A DNA stretch of 64,000 bases, taken from NCBI RefSeq assembly GCF_000172415.1, contig NZ_ABLD01000004.1, forward strand, positions 1-64,000. Reading direction: 5' to 3'. Position numbers and translations under genes: made by a program. Below the pieces are notes generated by a model. It was given only the letters and a program-made list of their open reading frames with translations. It was not told where the DNA came from and did not search any database. Each line of letters starts with the position of its first letter. Within the stretch, counting starts at the first letter, position 1. Of this stretch, positions 46,987-56,004 are shown one piece after another. Source of the DNA: Paraburkholderia graminis C4D1M (GTDB taxonomy: Bacteria; Pseudomonadota; Gammaproteobacteria; Burkholderiales; Burkholderiaceae).

Positions 46987-47180
46987 AGCGCCAGTCCGCC
47001 ATGCCGCCCTGCCCGTGTGCCGCGCCAACGGCGCTACACTGCGGGTTGGCGGCGGCTCGTTGCCGCGCGGCGGCAATCCGCACTGAACGGCCGCACCTTT
47101 GCGGCAACCTCCGCCCCACCCAGCGCGGCGCTTCACGACGAACCCGCGGCACCGGCGTGCCGCCTTCAGCACCTGCATTG

Positions 47181-48104
47181 ATGACCGATTCGAGCTACGA
47201 CGCACAAGCCGTGCGCACCTGGCTGCAAGGCCTGCAAACGCAGATTGCGGACACCCTGGGCGCCTTCGACGGCAAGCCCTTCGCCACCGACGCATGGCAG
47301 CGCACGCCCGGCGAAAAGCTGCGCGGCGGCGGCTGCACGCGGATTCTCGAAGGCGGCGACTTCTTCGAGCGCGCGGGCATCGGCTTTTCGGACGTCGCCG
47401 GCGACGCGTTGCCGGGCTCCGCGAGCGCGGCGCGTCCGCAACTGGCCGGGCGCGGCTTCGAGGCAATGGGCGTGTCGCTCGTGCTGCACCCGCACAATCC
47501 ACACTGCCCGACCGTGCATATGAACGTGCGCCTGCTGATCGCGACCAAGCCCGGCGAAGAGCCGGTGTTCTGGTTCGGCGGCGGCATGGACCTGACGCCG
47601 TACTACGGTTACGAAGAAGACGCGCGGCACTTTCATCGCGTGTGCCGCGATGCGCTCGAGCCTTATGGCGCCGACCTCTATCCGAGTTTCAAGCGCTGGT
47701 GCGACGAGTATTTCTTCCTCAAGCACAGGAACGAGCCGCGCGGCATCGGCGGGATTTTTTTCGACGATTACTCGGCGCCGGGCTTCGATCAATCGTTCGC
47801 GATGATGAGAAGCGTGGGCGAGGGATTCCTCAAAGCGTACCTGCCAATCATCGAAAAGCGCCGCAACATTCCGTACGGCCAGGCCGAGCGCGATTTCCAG
47901 GCTTACCGGCGCGGACGCTACGTCGAGTTCAATCTGGTCTTCGACCGTGGCACACTGTTTGGGCTGCAGAGCGGCGGACGCACCGAATCGATTCTGATGT
48001 CGATGCCGCCTGTGGCGAACTGGCGCTACAACTGGCAGCCCGAGCCGGGCACGCCGGAAGCGCGCCTTTACAGCGATTTTCTCGTGCCGCGCGAGTGGGT
48101 TTGA
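47181..48104 (+). CDS. hemF: oxygen-dependent coproporphyrinogen III oxidase
   Basis: Oxidatively decarboxylates coproporphyrinogen III to protoporphyrinogen IX in aerobic haem synthesis. The 307 residues include the signature [21 protein letters not shown] motif ([15 protein letters not shown]), the conserved [34 protein letters not shown] and the C-terminal [15 protein letters not shown]. Length is typical (about 300). ATG at 47181 is preceded by no strong ribosome-binding site, but the family starts here. The frame remains open far upstream, antiparallel or shifted relative to purD, which I regard as chance in GC-rich DNA. Confidence 0.97.
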   Translation: MTDSSYDAQAVRTWLQGLQTQIADTLGAFDGKPFATDAWQRTPGEKLRGGGCTRILEGGDFFERAGIGFSDVAGDALPGSASAARPQLAGRGFEAMGVSLVLHPHNPHCPTVHMNVRLLIATKPGEEPVFWFGGGMDLTPYYGYEEDARHFHRVCRDALEPYGADLYPSFKRWCDEYFFLKHRNEPRGIGGIFFDDYSAPGFDQSFAMMRSVGEGFLKAYLPIIEKRRNIPYGQAERDFQAYRRGRYVEFNLVFDRGTLFGLQSGGRTESILMSMPPVANWRYNWQPEPGTPEARLYSDFLVPREWV

Positions 48105-48174
48105 GTGCTGTGAGCGCCCCGGAATTCCGGAAGCCCGCACTGCCCGCCACCTGGCCACGACAAAGGATCTTTAC

Positions 48175-48891
48175 CTGAAGCCGAACGCTCATCCCGTTGC
48201 GCTGCCTCGCCGGATCGGTCTGCTCGGCGGCACCTTCGACCCGATCCACGACGGCCACCTCGCGCTCGCGCGGCGTTTCGCCCACGTGCTGCGTCTGACC
48301 GAGCTCGTGCTGCTGCCGGCCGGCCAGCCGTGGCAGAAAGCGGACGTGTCGCCGGCCGTGCATCGGCTTGCAATGACGCGCGCGGCGGCAAGCGAACTGA
48401 AGCTGCCCGGCGTCGAGGTGCGAGTCGCCACCGACGAAATCGAGCACGAAGGCCCGACGTACACCGTCGACACGCTGCAACACTGGCGCGAACGTGAAGG
48501 CAACGAGACGTCCATTGCGTTGCTGATCGGCGCGGATCAACTGGTGAAGCTCGACACATGGCGCGACTGGCGGCGCCTGTTCGAGTTCGCGCACATCTGC
48601 GCGGCCACGCGGCCCGGCTTCGATCTCGCGTCGATTCCGCCCGCTGTCGCGCAGGAAATCGACGCGCGCCGCGCCGGCGCCGAGGTCTTGCAAGCCACGC
48701 CTTGCGGCCACTTGCTGATCGACACGACGCTCGCGTTCAACGTTTCGGCCACCGACATTCGCGCGCATCTGCGCGAACAGGTGAGCCAGCGGCTTGCCCA
48801 TGTAGGCGGCGAACAGCACGGCGAGGCCGCAAGCCACGTCCCCACCGCGGTGTGGGACTACATTCTTCAACATCATCTGTACCACCGGTAA
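48175..48891 (+). CDS. nadD: nicotinate-nucleotide adenylyltransferase, apparent CTG start
   Basis: Joins ATP and nicotinate mononucleotide to deamido-NAD. The motif [20 protein letters not shown] ([11 protein letters not shown]) near residue 14 is intact. [13 protein letters not shown] and the C-terminal ISATDIR-like [10 protein letters not shown] are present. There is no ATG, GTG or TTG in frame upstream of the motif that has family sense; the next GTG (48286) would cut the motif off. The best fit is CTG at 48175 ([13 protein letters not shown]), 7 nt after AAAGGA. Homologues begin MKP at this position. If one A is missing (ACCATGAAG to ACCTGAAG) it would be a normal ATG. 238 residues. Next gene rsfS starts 4 bp after. 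Confidence 0.9.
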   Translation: MKPNAHPVALPRRIGLLGGTFDPIHDGHLALARRFAHVLRLTELVLLPAGQPWQKADVSPAVHRLAMTRAAASELKLPGVEVRVATDEIEHEGPTYTVDTLQHWREREGNETSIALLIGADQLVKLDTWRDWRRLFEFAHICAATRPGFDLASIPPAVAQEIDARRAGAEVLQATPCGHLLIDTTLAFNVSATDIRAHLREQVSQRLAHVGGEQHGEAASHVPTAVWDYILQHHLYHR

Positions 48892-48895
48892 CCTC

Positions 48896-49351
48896 ATGGA
48901 TATTCGCAAACTGCAACGCGTGATCGTCGACGCTCTCGAAGACGTCAAGGCGCAAGACATCAAGGTGTTCAACACCAGCCACCTGACCGCGCTGTTCGAT
49001 CGCGTGATCGTCGCGAGCGGCACGTCGAACCGGCAAACCAAGGCGCTCGCCTCGAGCGTGCGCGAAGGCGTGAAGGAAGCCGGCGGCGACATCATCAGCA
49101 CCGAGGGCGAGGACATCGGCGAATGGGTGCTGGTGGATTGCGGCGACGCGATCGTCCACATCCTGCAACCGGCGCTGCGCCAGTACTACAACCTCGAGGA
49201 AATCTGGGGCGACAAGCCGGTGCGTCTGAAGCTGTCGACGCCCGATCCGTTCGGCGGCGCGCGTTCGAGCGAGCCCGACGAAGAAGACGAGGACGACGAA
49301 GCGCCGGCCGTCAAAAAGCCCGCGCGCAAGACCGCCACGCGACGCAAGTGA
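48896..49351 (+). CDS. rsfS: ribosomal silencing factor RsfS
   Basis: Binds ribosomal protein L14 and blocks 30S/50S joining in stationary phase or starvation. The 151 residues start MDIRKLQRVIVDALEDVKAQ and contain the conserved core KVFNTSHLTALFDRVIVASG, GEWVLVDCGDAIVHILQPAL and the YYNLEEIWG signature. The C-terminal 35 residues are an acidic stretch followed by a basic Lys/Arg tail (EPDEEDEDDE, then KKPARKTATRRK), a common Burkholderia extension. It lies between nadD and rlmH as in many bacteria. Confidence 0.96.
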   Translation: MDIRKLQRVIVDALEDVKAQDIKVFNTSHLTALFDRVIVASGTSNRQTKALASSVREGVKEAGGDIISTEGEDIGEWVLVDCGDAIVHILQPALRQYYNLEEIWGDKPVRLKLSTPDPFGGARSSEPDEEDEDDEAPAVKKPARKTATRRK

Positions 49352-49418
49352 GCGGGCTTTGCCCGGTTCTCTTCGATCCGTTCACTGTAGACGTCCGCGA
49401 GCAGCGCACTAAAGCTCG

Positions 49419-49889
49419 ATGAAACTGCACATTCTCGCCGTCGGCCACAAGATGCCGGACTGGATCGCGACGGGCTTCGACGAATACGCGAAACGCATGC
49501 CGCCCGAGTTGCGCATCGAACTGCGCGAGATCAAGCCGGAGCAGCGTTCGTCGGCGCGCTCGGCCGAAAGCGTGATGGCCGCCGAGCGCGTGAAGATCGA
49601 AGCCGCGCTGCCGAAGAACGCGCGCATTGTCGCGCTCGACGAACGCGGCAAGGACTGGACCACCATGCAGCTTGCGGGCGCCCTGCCCGGCTGGCAGCAG
49701 GACGGCCGCGACGTCGCGTTTCTGATCGGCGGCGCTGACGGACTCGACCCCGAACTGAAGGCGCGCGCCGATCTGCTGCTGCGCGTGTCGAGCCTCACGT
49801 TGCCTCACGCGATGGTGCGCGTGCTGCTCGCCGAACAGCTTTACCGCGCGTGGACCATCACGCAAAATCACCCCTATCATCGCGTGTGA
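49419..49889 (+). CDS. rlmH: 23S rRNA (pseudouridine1915-N3)-methyltransferase
   Basis: SPOUT-class methyltransferase modifying pseudouridine 1915 in helix 69 of 23S rRNA. The 156 residues have the SAM-binding knot [12 protein letters not shown] near residues 100-111, and the end [20 protein letters not shown] and NHPYHRV is almost invariant. [16 protein letters not shown] at the start is typical. ATG at 49419. It follows rsfS by 67 bp and precedes maf by 190 bp, the common arrangement. Confidence 0.97.
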   Translation: MKLHILAVGHKMPDWIATGFDEYAKRMPPELRIELREIKPEQRSSARSAESVMAAERVKIEAALPKNARIVALDERGKDWTTMQLAGALPGWQQDGRDVAFLIGGADGLDPELKARADLLLRVSSLTLPHAMVRVLLAEQLYRAWTITQNHPYHRV

Positions 49890-50079
49890 GCAGACGCGGA
49901 CGGTGACGCGCCACGTCCCGCGCCGCATCGTATTGCATCACCACTCGACGCATGCGACGCATTGCTTCAATGGCGTCCGTCCCCGCGCCTTTGCACGCGA
50001 GCGCAGCGCGATAACGCCTGTCCGCACCTCGCGCCCGACATCATCGCGCTACCGCTAATCCGTTCCAACGAGACTCGTT

Positions 50080-50709
50080 ATGCCAACGTCCGCTGCCTCG
50101 CTGCATCCTTTCGTCTATCTCGCGTCGCAGAGTCCGCGCCGCCAGGAGTTGTTGCAACAGATCGGCGTGCGCTTCGAGTTGCTGCTGCCGCGCCCCGACG
50201 AAGATGCCGAAGCCCTCGAAGCCGAACTGCCAGGTGAGCGTGCGCGCGACTATGTGCAGCGCGTGTGCGTGGCTAAAGCGCGCGCCGCGCATGCGCGTCT
50301 CGTAGCCGGCGCTCATGCCGCGCGGCCGATTCTGGTTGCGGATACAACGGTCACCATCGACGACGCGATTCTCGGCAAACCGCTCGACGCCGACGATGCC
50401 GCCGCGACGCTCACGCGCCTCGCGGGCCGCGATCACGAAGTGCTGACCGCGGTTGCCGTCGTCGATGCACAGGGTGAGTTGTTGCCGGCCGCGCTGTCTG
50501 TGTCGAAGGTGCGCTTTGCTGCGCTGCACGCGGACGCGATTCGCCGCTACGTGGCGAGCGGCGAACCGCTCGGCAAGGCGGGCGCCTATGGCGTGCAAGG
50601 GCGCGCCGCGGAGTTTATCGAGCATATCGACGGGTCCTATTCAGGTATCATGGGTTTGCCGCTTTTTGAAACCGCTGCCCTTCTGCGTGCAGCGCGCATC
50701 GACTTCTAG
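50080..50709 (+). CDS. Maf-like nucleoside triphosphate pyrophosphatase (YhdE type)
   Basis: A 209-residue Maf/HAM1-fold pyrophosphatase that hydrolyses dTTP, UTP or modified nucleotides, a house-cleaning role. The active-site loop is [12 protein letters not shown] at residue 14; [15 protein letters not shown] holds the catalytic Asp and Lys. The C-terminal [20 protein letters not shown] and [11 protein letters not shown] are standard. ATG at 50080 is typical in position. It precedes rng by 9 bp, so the two are co-transcribed. Without assay the exact nucleotide is unknown; the sequence is of the dTTPase/UTPase group. Confidence 0.92.
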   Translation: MPTSAASLHPFVYLASQSPRRQELLQQIGVRFELLLPRPDEDAEALEAELPGERARDYVQRVCVAKARAAHARLVAGAHAARPILVADTTVTIDDAILGKPLDADDAAATLTRLAGRDHEVLTAVAVVDAQGELLPAALSVSKVRFAALHADAIRRYVASGEPLGKAGAYGVQGRAAEFIEHIDGSYSGIMGLPLFETAALLRAARIDF

Positions 50710-50718
50710 AACAACACC

Positions 50719-52188
50719 ATGAATGAAGAAATCCTGATTAATGTCACGCCGCAGGAAACGCGCGTCGCGCTCGTCCAGCAAGGCGCCGTCCAGGAACTTC
50801 ACGTCGAACGAACGCTGTCGCGGGGCCGCGTCGGCAACGTCTATCTCGGCAAGGTCGTGCGCGTGTTGCCGGGTATGCAATCGGCGTTTATCGACATCGG
50901 TCTCGAACGTGCCGCGTTTTTGCATGTCGCGGATATATGGCATCCGCGCATTGCCGGTGAGCCGCAACATCAAACGCCGCATCAGCCCATCGAAAAGATC
51001 GTGTTCGAAGGTCAGACGCTGATGGTCCAGGTGGTGAAGGACCCGATCGGCACCAAGGGCGCGCGGCTTTCCACGCAAGTGAGCATTGCCGGCCGCACGC
51101 TCGTTTATCTGCCGCAGGAACCGCATATCGGCATTTCGCAAAAGATCGAGAGCGAAGCCGAGCGCGAAGCGGTGCGCGCGCGTTTGACCGCCGTGCTGCC
51201 CGCCGATGAGAAAGGCGGCTACATCGTTCGCACCATTGCCGAAGATGCGACGAGCGAAGAGCTTGCCGCGGACGTCGCGTATCTGCGCAAGACGTGGGCG
51301 ACGATTCTGTCGCAAGGTCAGCGCATGCCGCCGACCAGTTTGCTCTATCAGGATCTGAATCTCGCGCAACGCGTGCTGCGCGATTTCGTCAACGACGAGA
51401 CGTCGCGCATCCAGGTGGATTCGCGCGAGACGTATCAGATGCTGGCCGACTTTGCGGCCGAGTTCACGCCTGCCGTGTCCTCGAAACTGCACCACTACAC
51501 GGGAGAGCGGCCGCTCTTCGATCTGTACAACATCGAGACGGAGATTCAGCGCGCGCTATCGCGCCGTGTCGACCTGAAGTCGGGCGGCTACCTGGTGATC
51601 GACCAGACCGAGGCGATGACCACCATCGACGTGAATACGGGCGGCTACGTCGGCGCGCGCAATTTCGACGACACGATCTTCAAGACCAACCTCGAAGCGG
51701 CGCATACCATTGCGCGCCAATTGCGGCTGCGCAATCTGGGCGGCGTGATCATCATCGACTTCATCGACATGGAAAACGTCGAGCATCGCGACCAGGTGCT
51801 GAGCGAGCTGAAGCGAGCGTTGTCGCGCGACCGTACGCGCGTGACGGTGAACGGTTTTTCGCAACTTGGGCTCGTTGAGATGACGCGCAAGCGCACACGC
51901 GAGTCGCTCGCGCATGTGCTGTGCGAGCCCTGCCCCGTTTGCCAGGGCAAGGGCCAGGTCAAGACGCCGCGCACGGTCTGCTACGACGTGCTGCGCGAGA
52001 TTTTGCGCGAGTCGCGGCAGTTCAATCCGCGCGAGTTTCGCGTGGTGGCGTCGCAGCAGGTGATCGATCTTTTCCTCGAGGAAGAGTCGCAGCATCTGGC
52101 GATGCTGATCGACTTTATCGGCAAGCCGGTGTCGTTACAGGTGGAGTCGAATCTGAGTCAGGAGCAGTACGATATCGTGCTGATGTAG
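50719..52188 (+). CDS. rng: ribonuclease G
   Basis: A 489-residue endoribonuclease that matures the 5' end of 16S rRNA and cleaves AU-rich RNA. The N-terminal S1 domain (VGNVYLGKVVRVLPGMQSAF) and catalytic core with TIDVNTGGYVGARNFDDTIF and IDFIDMENVEHRDQVL (the Mg-binding Asp residues) are intact. The zinc-link Cys pair CEPCPVCQG is at about 403. Length is standard. The last codons (EQYDIVLM and stop) are duplicated in the direct repeat at 57875-57908, marking rng as the insertion target of a 5.7 kb segment. Confidence 0.96.
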   Translation: MNEEILINVTPQETRVALVQQGAVQELHVERTLSRGRVGNVYLGKVVRVLPGMQSAFIDIGLERAAFLHVADIWHPRIAGEPQHQTPHQPIEKIVFEGQTLMVQVVKDPIGTKGARLSTQVSIAGRTLVYLPQEPHIGISQKIESEAEREAVRARLTAVLPADEKGGYIVRTIAEDATSEELAADVAYLRKTWATILSQGQRMPPTSLLYQDLNLAQRVLRDFVNDETSRIQVDSRETYQMLADFAAEFTPAVSSKLHHYTGERPLFDLYNIETEIQRALSRRVDLKSGGYLVIDQTEAMTTIDVNTGGYVGARNFDDTIFKTNLEAAHTIARQLRLRNLGGVIIIDFIDMENVEHRDQVLSELKRALSRDRTRVTVNGFSQLGLVEMTRKRTRESLAHVLCEPCPVCQGKGQVKTPRTVCYDVLREILRESRQFNPREFRVVASQQVIDLFLEEESQHLAMLIDFIGKPVSLQVESNLSQEQYDIVLM

Positions 52189-52195
52189 CTTCGCC
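52162..52195. repeat. left copy of the 34-bp rng-end direct repeat (att-like)
   Basis: GAGCAGTACGATATCGTGCT and the next 14 bases, through the rng stop codon and CTTCGCC. It is identical to 57875-57908 at 32 of 34 positions; the differences are G/A at base 3 and T/C at base 30. The longest identical block is 26 bp (52165-52190). Confidence 0.9.
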
Positions 52196-52310
52196 TAAGG
52201 CCGAGGCGTTCCGCGCAGACATCGAAAAACTGCGCGCACTGCGGCCAGCGCAACAGTTCCAGCAAGGCTGCCCGCTCGCGAGCCTCCACACTGACACACT
52301 GTGCCGCGTT

Positions 52311-53015
52311 TCAATCGTCGGTCAGAAAGTCCGGATGACTGGTGCGAATCTGCTCGATCTGATGCAGGGTTCCCGACAGATGCCCGCGCAGCGCCGCCTG
52401 CGCCGCGGTCGCGTCGCCGCGTTCGATAGCATCGACAATTTCTGTGTGCTCCTGCACCACCGCCATCGTCTTGCCCTCGACGGGCAAATGCAAACGACGC
52501 AACCGGTCGATATGGCCGCTCAGCCTGCGCACCAGGTCCCACAACTGCGGCACGCCCGCGGCCTCGTACATCTGACGATGAAACGTCTGGTCGAACAACG
52601 CGAAGCGCTCATAGTTGTTCAGGTCCAGTAGTTCGGTTTGCCTCGCGATGGTGGCGCGCAACGCCGCGATAAGCGCGGCATCGTGCTGCTCGGCGAGGGT
52701 CCGCACCACTTCCAGTTCTATCGAACGGCGCAGGAAATGCGCCTGCAACGCGGAGCTCACGTTGATCTGACTGACGACGGTCGCATGCTGGGGAAAGATG
52801 TCGACGAGGCCTTCTTCACCGAGCTTCATCAGCGCGTCGCGCACCGGCGTCTGGCTCAAACCATAGCGGTTTGCGAGCTCAGCGCGCGAGAGCACCGTGC
52901 CCGGTGTCAGTTCGAGTGAAAGGATCATTTCGCGCAGTCGTTCGAATACTTGCGGCGCGGCATGGCGGGACCGGTCGAGCCGGGTCACCACGGAAGAGCT
53001 GGCGTTGTTTTTCAT
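52311..53015 (-). CDS. GntR family (FCD domain) transcriptional regulator
   Basis: A 234-residue regulator with an N-terminal winged helix (APQVFERLREMILSLELTPG, then SRAELANRYGLSQTPVRDAL) near 20-85. A helical FCD ligand-binding domain (about 90-225) carries conserved metal-binding Asp/His in DQTFHRQMYEAAG and EHTEIVDAI. FCD regulators sense organic or sugar acids. It is divergent from the enolase gene; two CTAAkACATTAG-type sites lie in the 217-bp gap, one near each start. Start ATG 53015 (MKNNASSSVVTRLD). It is probably the local repressor of the sugar-acid genes. Confidence 0.9.
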   Translation of the reverse strand: MKNNASSSVVTRLDRSRHAAPQVFERLREMILSLELTPGTVLSRAELANRYGLSQTPVRDALMKLGEEGLVDIFPQHATVVSQINVSSALQAHFLRRSIELEVVRTLAEQHDAALIAALRATIARQTELLDLNNYERFALFDQTFHRQMYEAAGVPQLWDLVRRLSGHIDRLRRLHLPVEGKTMAVVQEHTEIVDAIERGDATAAQAALRGHLSGTLHQIEQIRTSHPDFLTDD

Positions 53016-53070
53016 GGCAAACCGAAGCGCTAAAAGCGGGAAAGCGGGCGCAGCCGGCAAAGGACACTGG

Positions 53071-53082
53071 CTAAGACATTAG
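53071..53082. promoter_or_regulatory. GntR operator candidate, site 1
   Basis: CTAAGACATTAG, an imperfect palindrome sharing 11 of 12 bases with the site at 53168-53179. It is 56 bp upstream of the gntR start. Confidence 0.55.
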
Positions 53083-53164
53083 TACTATAGCCGACGCCCG
53101 CCCCTTCCAGTAAGGCCTCGGCGCGTTGCCGCGCCGGCCGCGCCTGAGTAGTTACCCTACTGAC

Positions 53165-53182
53165 GCACTAATACATTAGTGC
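53165..53182. promoter_or_regulatory. GntR operator candidate, site 2
   Basis: GCACTAATACATTAGTGC, an 8-bp perfect inverted repeat with a 2-nt spacer, about 50 bp before the enolase ATG at 53233. FCD-type GntR proteins bind short palindromes of this size. Confidence 0.65.
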
Positions 53183-53232
53183 TTTACCATCGCGTCACCT
53201 TGTTCGCTTTCTTCATTGAAGACCTTCACGCC

Positions 53233-54507
53233 ATGACTCGCGACATCACCATCACGCAGGTTCGAATCACTCCGATCGCCTTTCGCGACGGCCCGCTGCT
53301 GAACGCCGCCGGGATTCACGAACCTTGGGCGTTGCGCGCCATTCTGGAACTGGAAACGAGCGACGGCCGCGTCGGCATCTCCGAAACTTACGGCGACGAG
53401 CCGATGCTGCGCGTGCTCGAAGAGGCCAGGGCGCTCGTGACCGGCCTCTCGCCGTTCGACCTGAACCGCATGGAAGAACGCGTGCGAGGCGCGATCAAGG
53501 CGAGTCCCGGCGCGGTTGAGTTCGAACTGGCGCCCGGCTCCCATTCGGCGAAGAACGCGCCCAAAGTAATCAGCGCGCTCGAAGTCGCCATGCTCGACCT
53601 GCAAGGGCAGATTGTCGGCGCGCCGGTCGTGGATCTGCTGGGAGGCAAGGTTCGCGATGCCGTCCCGTACAGCGCCTACCTCTTCTTCAAGTACGCGGAG
53701 CACGTCGATAAACCCTATGCGCCCGACGCCTGGGGCGAAGGCCTGAGCCCGGAGCAGATCGTCGCGCAGGCGCGCCGCATGATCGGCCTGTACGGTTTTC
53801 AGAGCATCAAGCTGAAGGGCGGCGTATTCGAGCCGAAGCACGAAATAGCATGCATGCGCGCGCTGCACGACGCGTTCCCCGGCATGCCGCTGCGGCTCGA
53901 CCCGAATGCGAACTGGACGCTCGAAACGAGCATCGCGGCCGCGCCTGAACTCGACGACCTGCTCGAGTATTACGAAGATCCGTGCCCCGGCCTCGCCGGC
54001 ATGGCGGAACTCGCCAGGCACACGCGCCTGCCGCTCGCGACCAACATGGTGATCACGACCATGGAAGATTTCCGGCTCGGCGCCGAAATGGGCTCGGTCA
54101 AGGTGCTGCTGTCGGACCATCACTACTGGGGCGGGCTGCGCGCAACCCAGACGCTCGCGCGCATGTGCAAGCTGTGGGATCTCGGCATGTCGATGCACTC
54201 GAACTCGCATCTCGGCATTAGCCTGATGGCGATGACGCATGTCGCCGCAAGCATCCCGAACCTGACCTACGCGTGCGATACGCACTATCCGTGGCAGGAA
54301 GAAGAAGTCATCAAGGGCGGCCGCGTGAAGTTCGATAACGGCACGGTCCGCGTACCGGACACGCCGGGCCTTGGCGTCGAACTCGACTGCGAGCGGCTCG
54401 CGGAGTTGCACGCGCAGTACCTGTCGTGCGGCGTGCGCAATCGCGACGACCTGGCGCAGATGCGAAAGTACGACCCGGCCTTTAGCGGCAAGAACCCGCG
54501 CTTTTAA
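53233..54507 (+). CDS. glucarate dehydratase-like enolase-superfamily enzyme
   Basis: A 424-residue acid-sugar dehydratase of the enolase superfamily. The catalytic K-x-K sits in SIKLKGGVFEPKHEI near residue 198. Metal-ligand acids follow as RLDPNANW, YYEDPCPG and the next strand. MHSNSHLGISLMAM with the His-Asn pair is characteristic of the glucarate dehydratase subgroup. E. coli GudD has 446 residues. The ATG at 53233 follows a 3'-proximal CACGCC without a strong ribosome-binding site. The MFS gene 79 bp downstream and the GntR gene upstream fit uptake and dehydration of a hexaric acid. Substrate (glucarate, idarate, galactarate or other) unproven. Confidence 0.85.
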   Translation: MTRDITITQVRITPIAFRDGPLLNAAGIHEPWALRAILELETSDGRVGISETYGDEPMLRVLEEARALVTGLSPFDLNRMEERVRGAIKASPGAVEFELAPGSHSAKNAPKVISALEVAMLDLQGQIVGAPVVDLLGGKVRDAVPYSAYLFFKYAEHVDKPYAPDAWGEGLSPEQIVAQARRMIGLYGFQSIKLKGGVFEPKHEIACMRALHDAFPGMPLRLDPNANWTLETSIAAAPELDDLLEYYEDPCPGLAGMAELARHTRLPLATNMVITTMEDFRLGAEMGSVKVLLSDHHYWGGLRATQTLARMCKLWDLGMSMHSNSHLGISLMAMTHVAASIPNLTYACDTHYPWQEEEVIKGGRVKFDNGTVRVPDTPGLGVELDCERLAELHAQYLSCGVRNRDDLAQMRKYDPAFSGKNPRF

Positions 54508-54586
54508 AGGACCGTTCGCACCGCGCGTTAAGCGGCTTTCCCGACCGCGCGCCGGCGCAACCATCCTCAAAATCTCCGGAGACACA

Positions 54587-55876
54587 ATGAAAATAATGGA
54601 AGCCCAAGCCGCCGGCGCGCAAAGCGCGGTCGGCCGCTATAGATGGACGATCTGCGCGCTGATCTTCTTTGCGACGACGATCAACTACATGGATCGTCAG
54701 ATGCTCGGCCTGCTCGCGCCGCTGCTGCAGAAGGACATCGGCTGGAATCAGGTTCAGTATGCGCAGACGGTCATGGTGTTCACTGTCGCCTATGCGGTCG
54801 GCCTCGCGATTTTTGGCCGGATCGCGGACCGCTTCAGCACGAAGGCCGTGTACGGCAGCGCAATGGCAATGTGGAGTCTCGCCGCAATGCTGCACGCGGT
54901 GGCGTCGAGCGTACCGGGCTTTGCGGCTGTGCGAGGTCTGCTCGGTTTTGGCGAAGCGGCCAACTTTCCGGTCGCGATCCGCACCACGGCCACGTGGTTT
55001 CCGAAGAAAGAACGCGCGTTGGCGACGGGCCTCTGGAACATGGGCGCCACCATCGGCGGAATCGTCGCGCCGGCTTTCGTGCCGATCGCGGCGGTCATGT
55101 GGGGCTGGCGTGCGACCTTCATCGCGGGCGGCGCCACGGGTTTCATCTGGCTCGCGGTGTGGCTGTTCGTGTACCGGCAGCCTGCGCAGCATCCGTCGGT
55201 GTCGAAGAGCGAACTCGATTACATCAATTCGGACCGCGACGAAGCCGTCGAACAATCGGTCAGTTGGCTTTCCGTACTGAAGTATCGGGAGACATGGGCT
55301 TTTATCGTCGGCAAGCTGCTGACCGATCCCGTGTGGTGGTTTTATCTGTTCTGGCTGCCCAAGTGGCTCAATGAATCGAGGCACATCGACATCCGCAATC
55401 TGGGCTTGCCGCTGATCGCGATCTACACGATGGCGTCGGTCGGCAGCGTGGCCGGCGGGTGGCTCTCGTCGCACCTGATGGCGCGATATAACAAGCCCAA
55501 CTTTGCGCGCAAGATCTCGATGGGAATCTGCGCGGTGTGCGTCGTGCCGATTGCCACCCTCTCACATTTCCAAAGCCTTTGGTACGCGGTCTTCGCAGTC
55601 GGTCTGGCCGCCGCGGCGCACCAGGGATGGTCGGCGAACCTCGTCACGCTGGTAGGCGATGTGTTCCCGCGCCGCCTGGTGGGCACGGTGGTCGGCATCG
55701 GCGGCGTCGCGGGCATGGTCGGCTCGTTCTTCTACTCGGGCGTGATCGGCGAGACGCTGCAGCGCACCGGCCAGTATTGGGCGCTCTTCGCGGTTGGCGC
55801 ATCGGCCTATCTGGTCGCGCTCGGCATCATCCATCTGCTCATGCCACGCATGGCGCCGGTGAAATTGCGCGATTGA
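54587..55876 (+). CDS. MFS transporter, anion:cation symporter (ACS) family
   Basis: A 429-residue permease with twelve hydrophobic segments, similar to hexuronate/glucarate transporters (ExuT, GudP, GarP). The first helix has ICALIFFATTINYMDRQMLG; the 2-3 loop signature is GRIADRFSTKAVYG (GxxADRxxxK). Helix 4 region GLLGFGEAANFPVAIRTTAT is typical of ACS proteins. The ATG at 54587 follows TCCGGAGACACA. It follows the dehydratase gene and likely imports its substrate by proton symport. The predicted substrate is a sugar acid. Confidence 0.87.
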   Translation: MKIMEAQAAGAQSAVGRYRWTICALIFFATTINYMDRQMLGLLAPLLQKDIGWNQVQYAQTVMVFTVAYAVGLAIFGRIADRFSTKAVYGSAMAMWSLAAMLHAVASSVPGFAAVRGLLGFGEAANFPVAIRTTATWFPKKERALATGLWNMGATIGGIVAPAFVPIAAVMWGWRATFIAGGATGFIWLAVWLFVYRQPAQHPSVSKSELDYINSDRDEAVEQSVSWLSVLKYRETWAFIVGKLLTDPVWWFYLFWLPKWLNESRHIDIRNLGLPLIAIYTMASVGSVAGGWLSSHLMARYNKPNFARKISMGICAVCVVPIATLSHFQSLWYAVFAVGLAAAAHQGWSANLVTLVGDVFPRRLVGTVVGIGGVAGMVGSFFYSGVIGETLQRTGQYWALFAVGASAYLVALGIIHLLMPRMAPVKLRD

Positions 55877-56004
55877 AAAACCCTTTGCAGTAAAACGCGG
55901 AGCCTGTGCGGCATGTCGATTCCCGCACTGGTTCCGTTTCGTGACTGGTCAGCAAGCGGCGCGCATATCGAGCGTGCGCGCCGTCGCCTGAATGAATGGC
56001 AGCG

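Noticed and set aside
45606..48104. An 832-codon open frame covering purD in another frame and running into hemF
   Set aside because: The part before 47181 is Arg/Ala-rich and has no motif; only the hemF part is real.
48286..48891. nadD starting at GTG 48286
   Set aside because: This would remove the [11 protein letters not shown] nucleotide-binding motif, which is intact directly upstream in the same frame.
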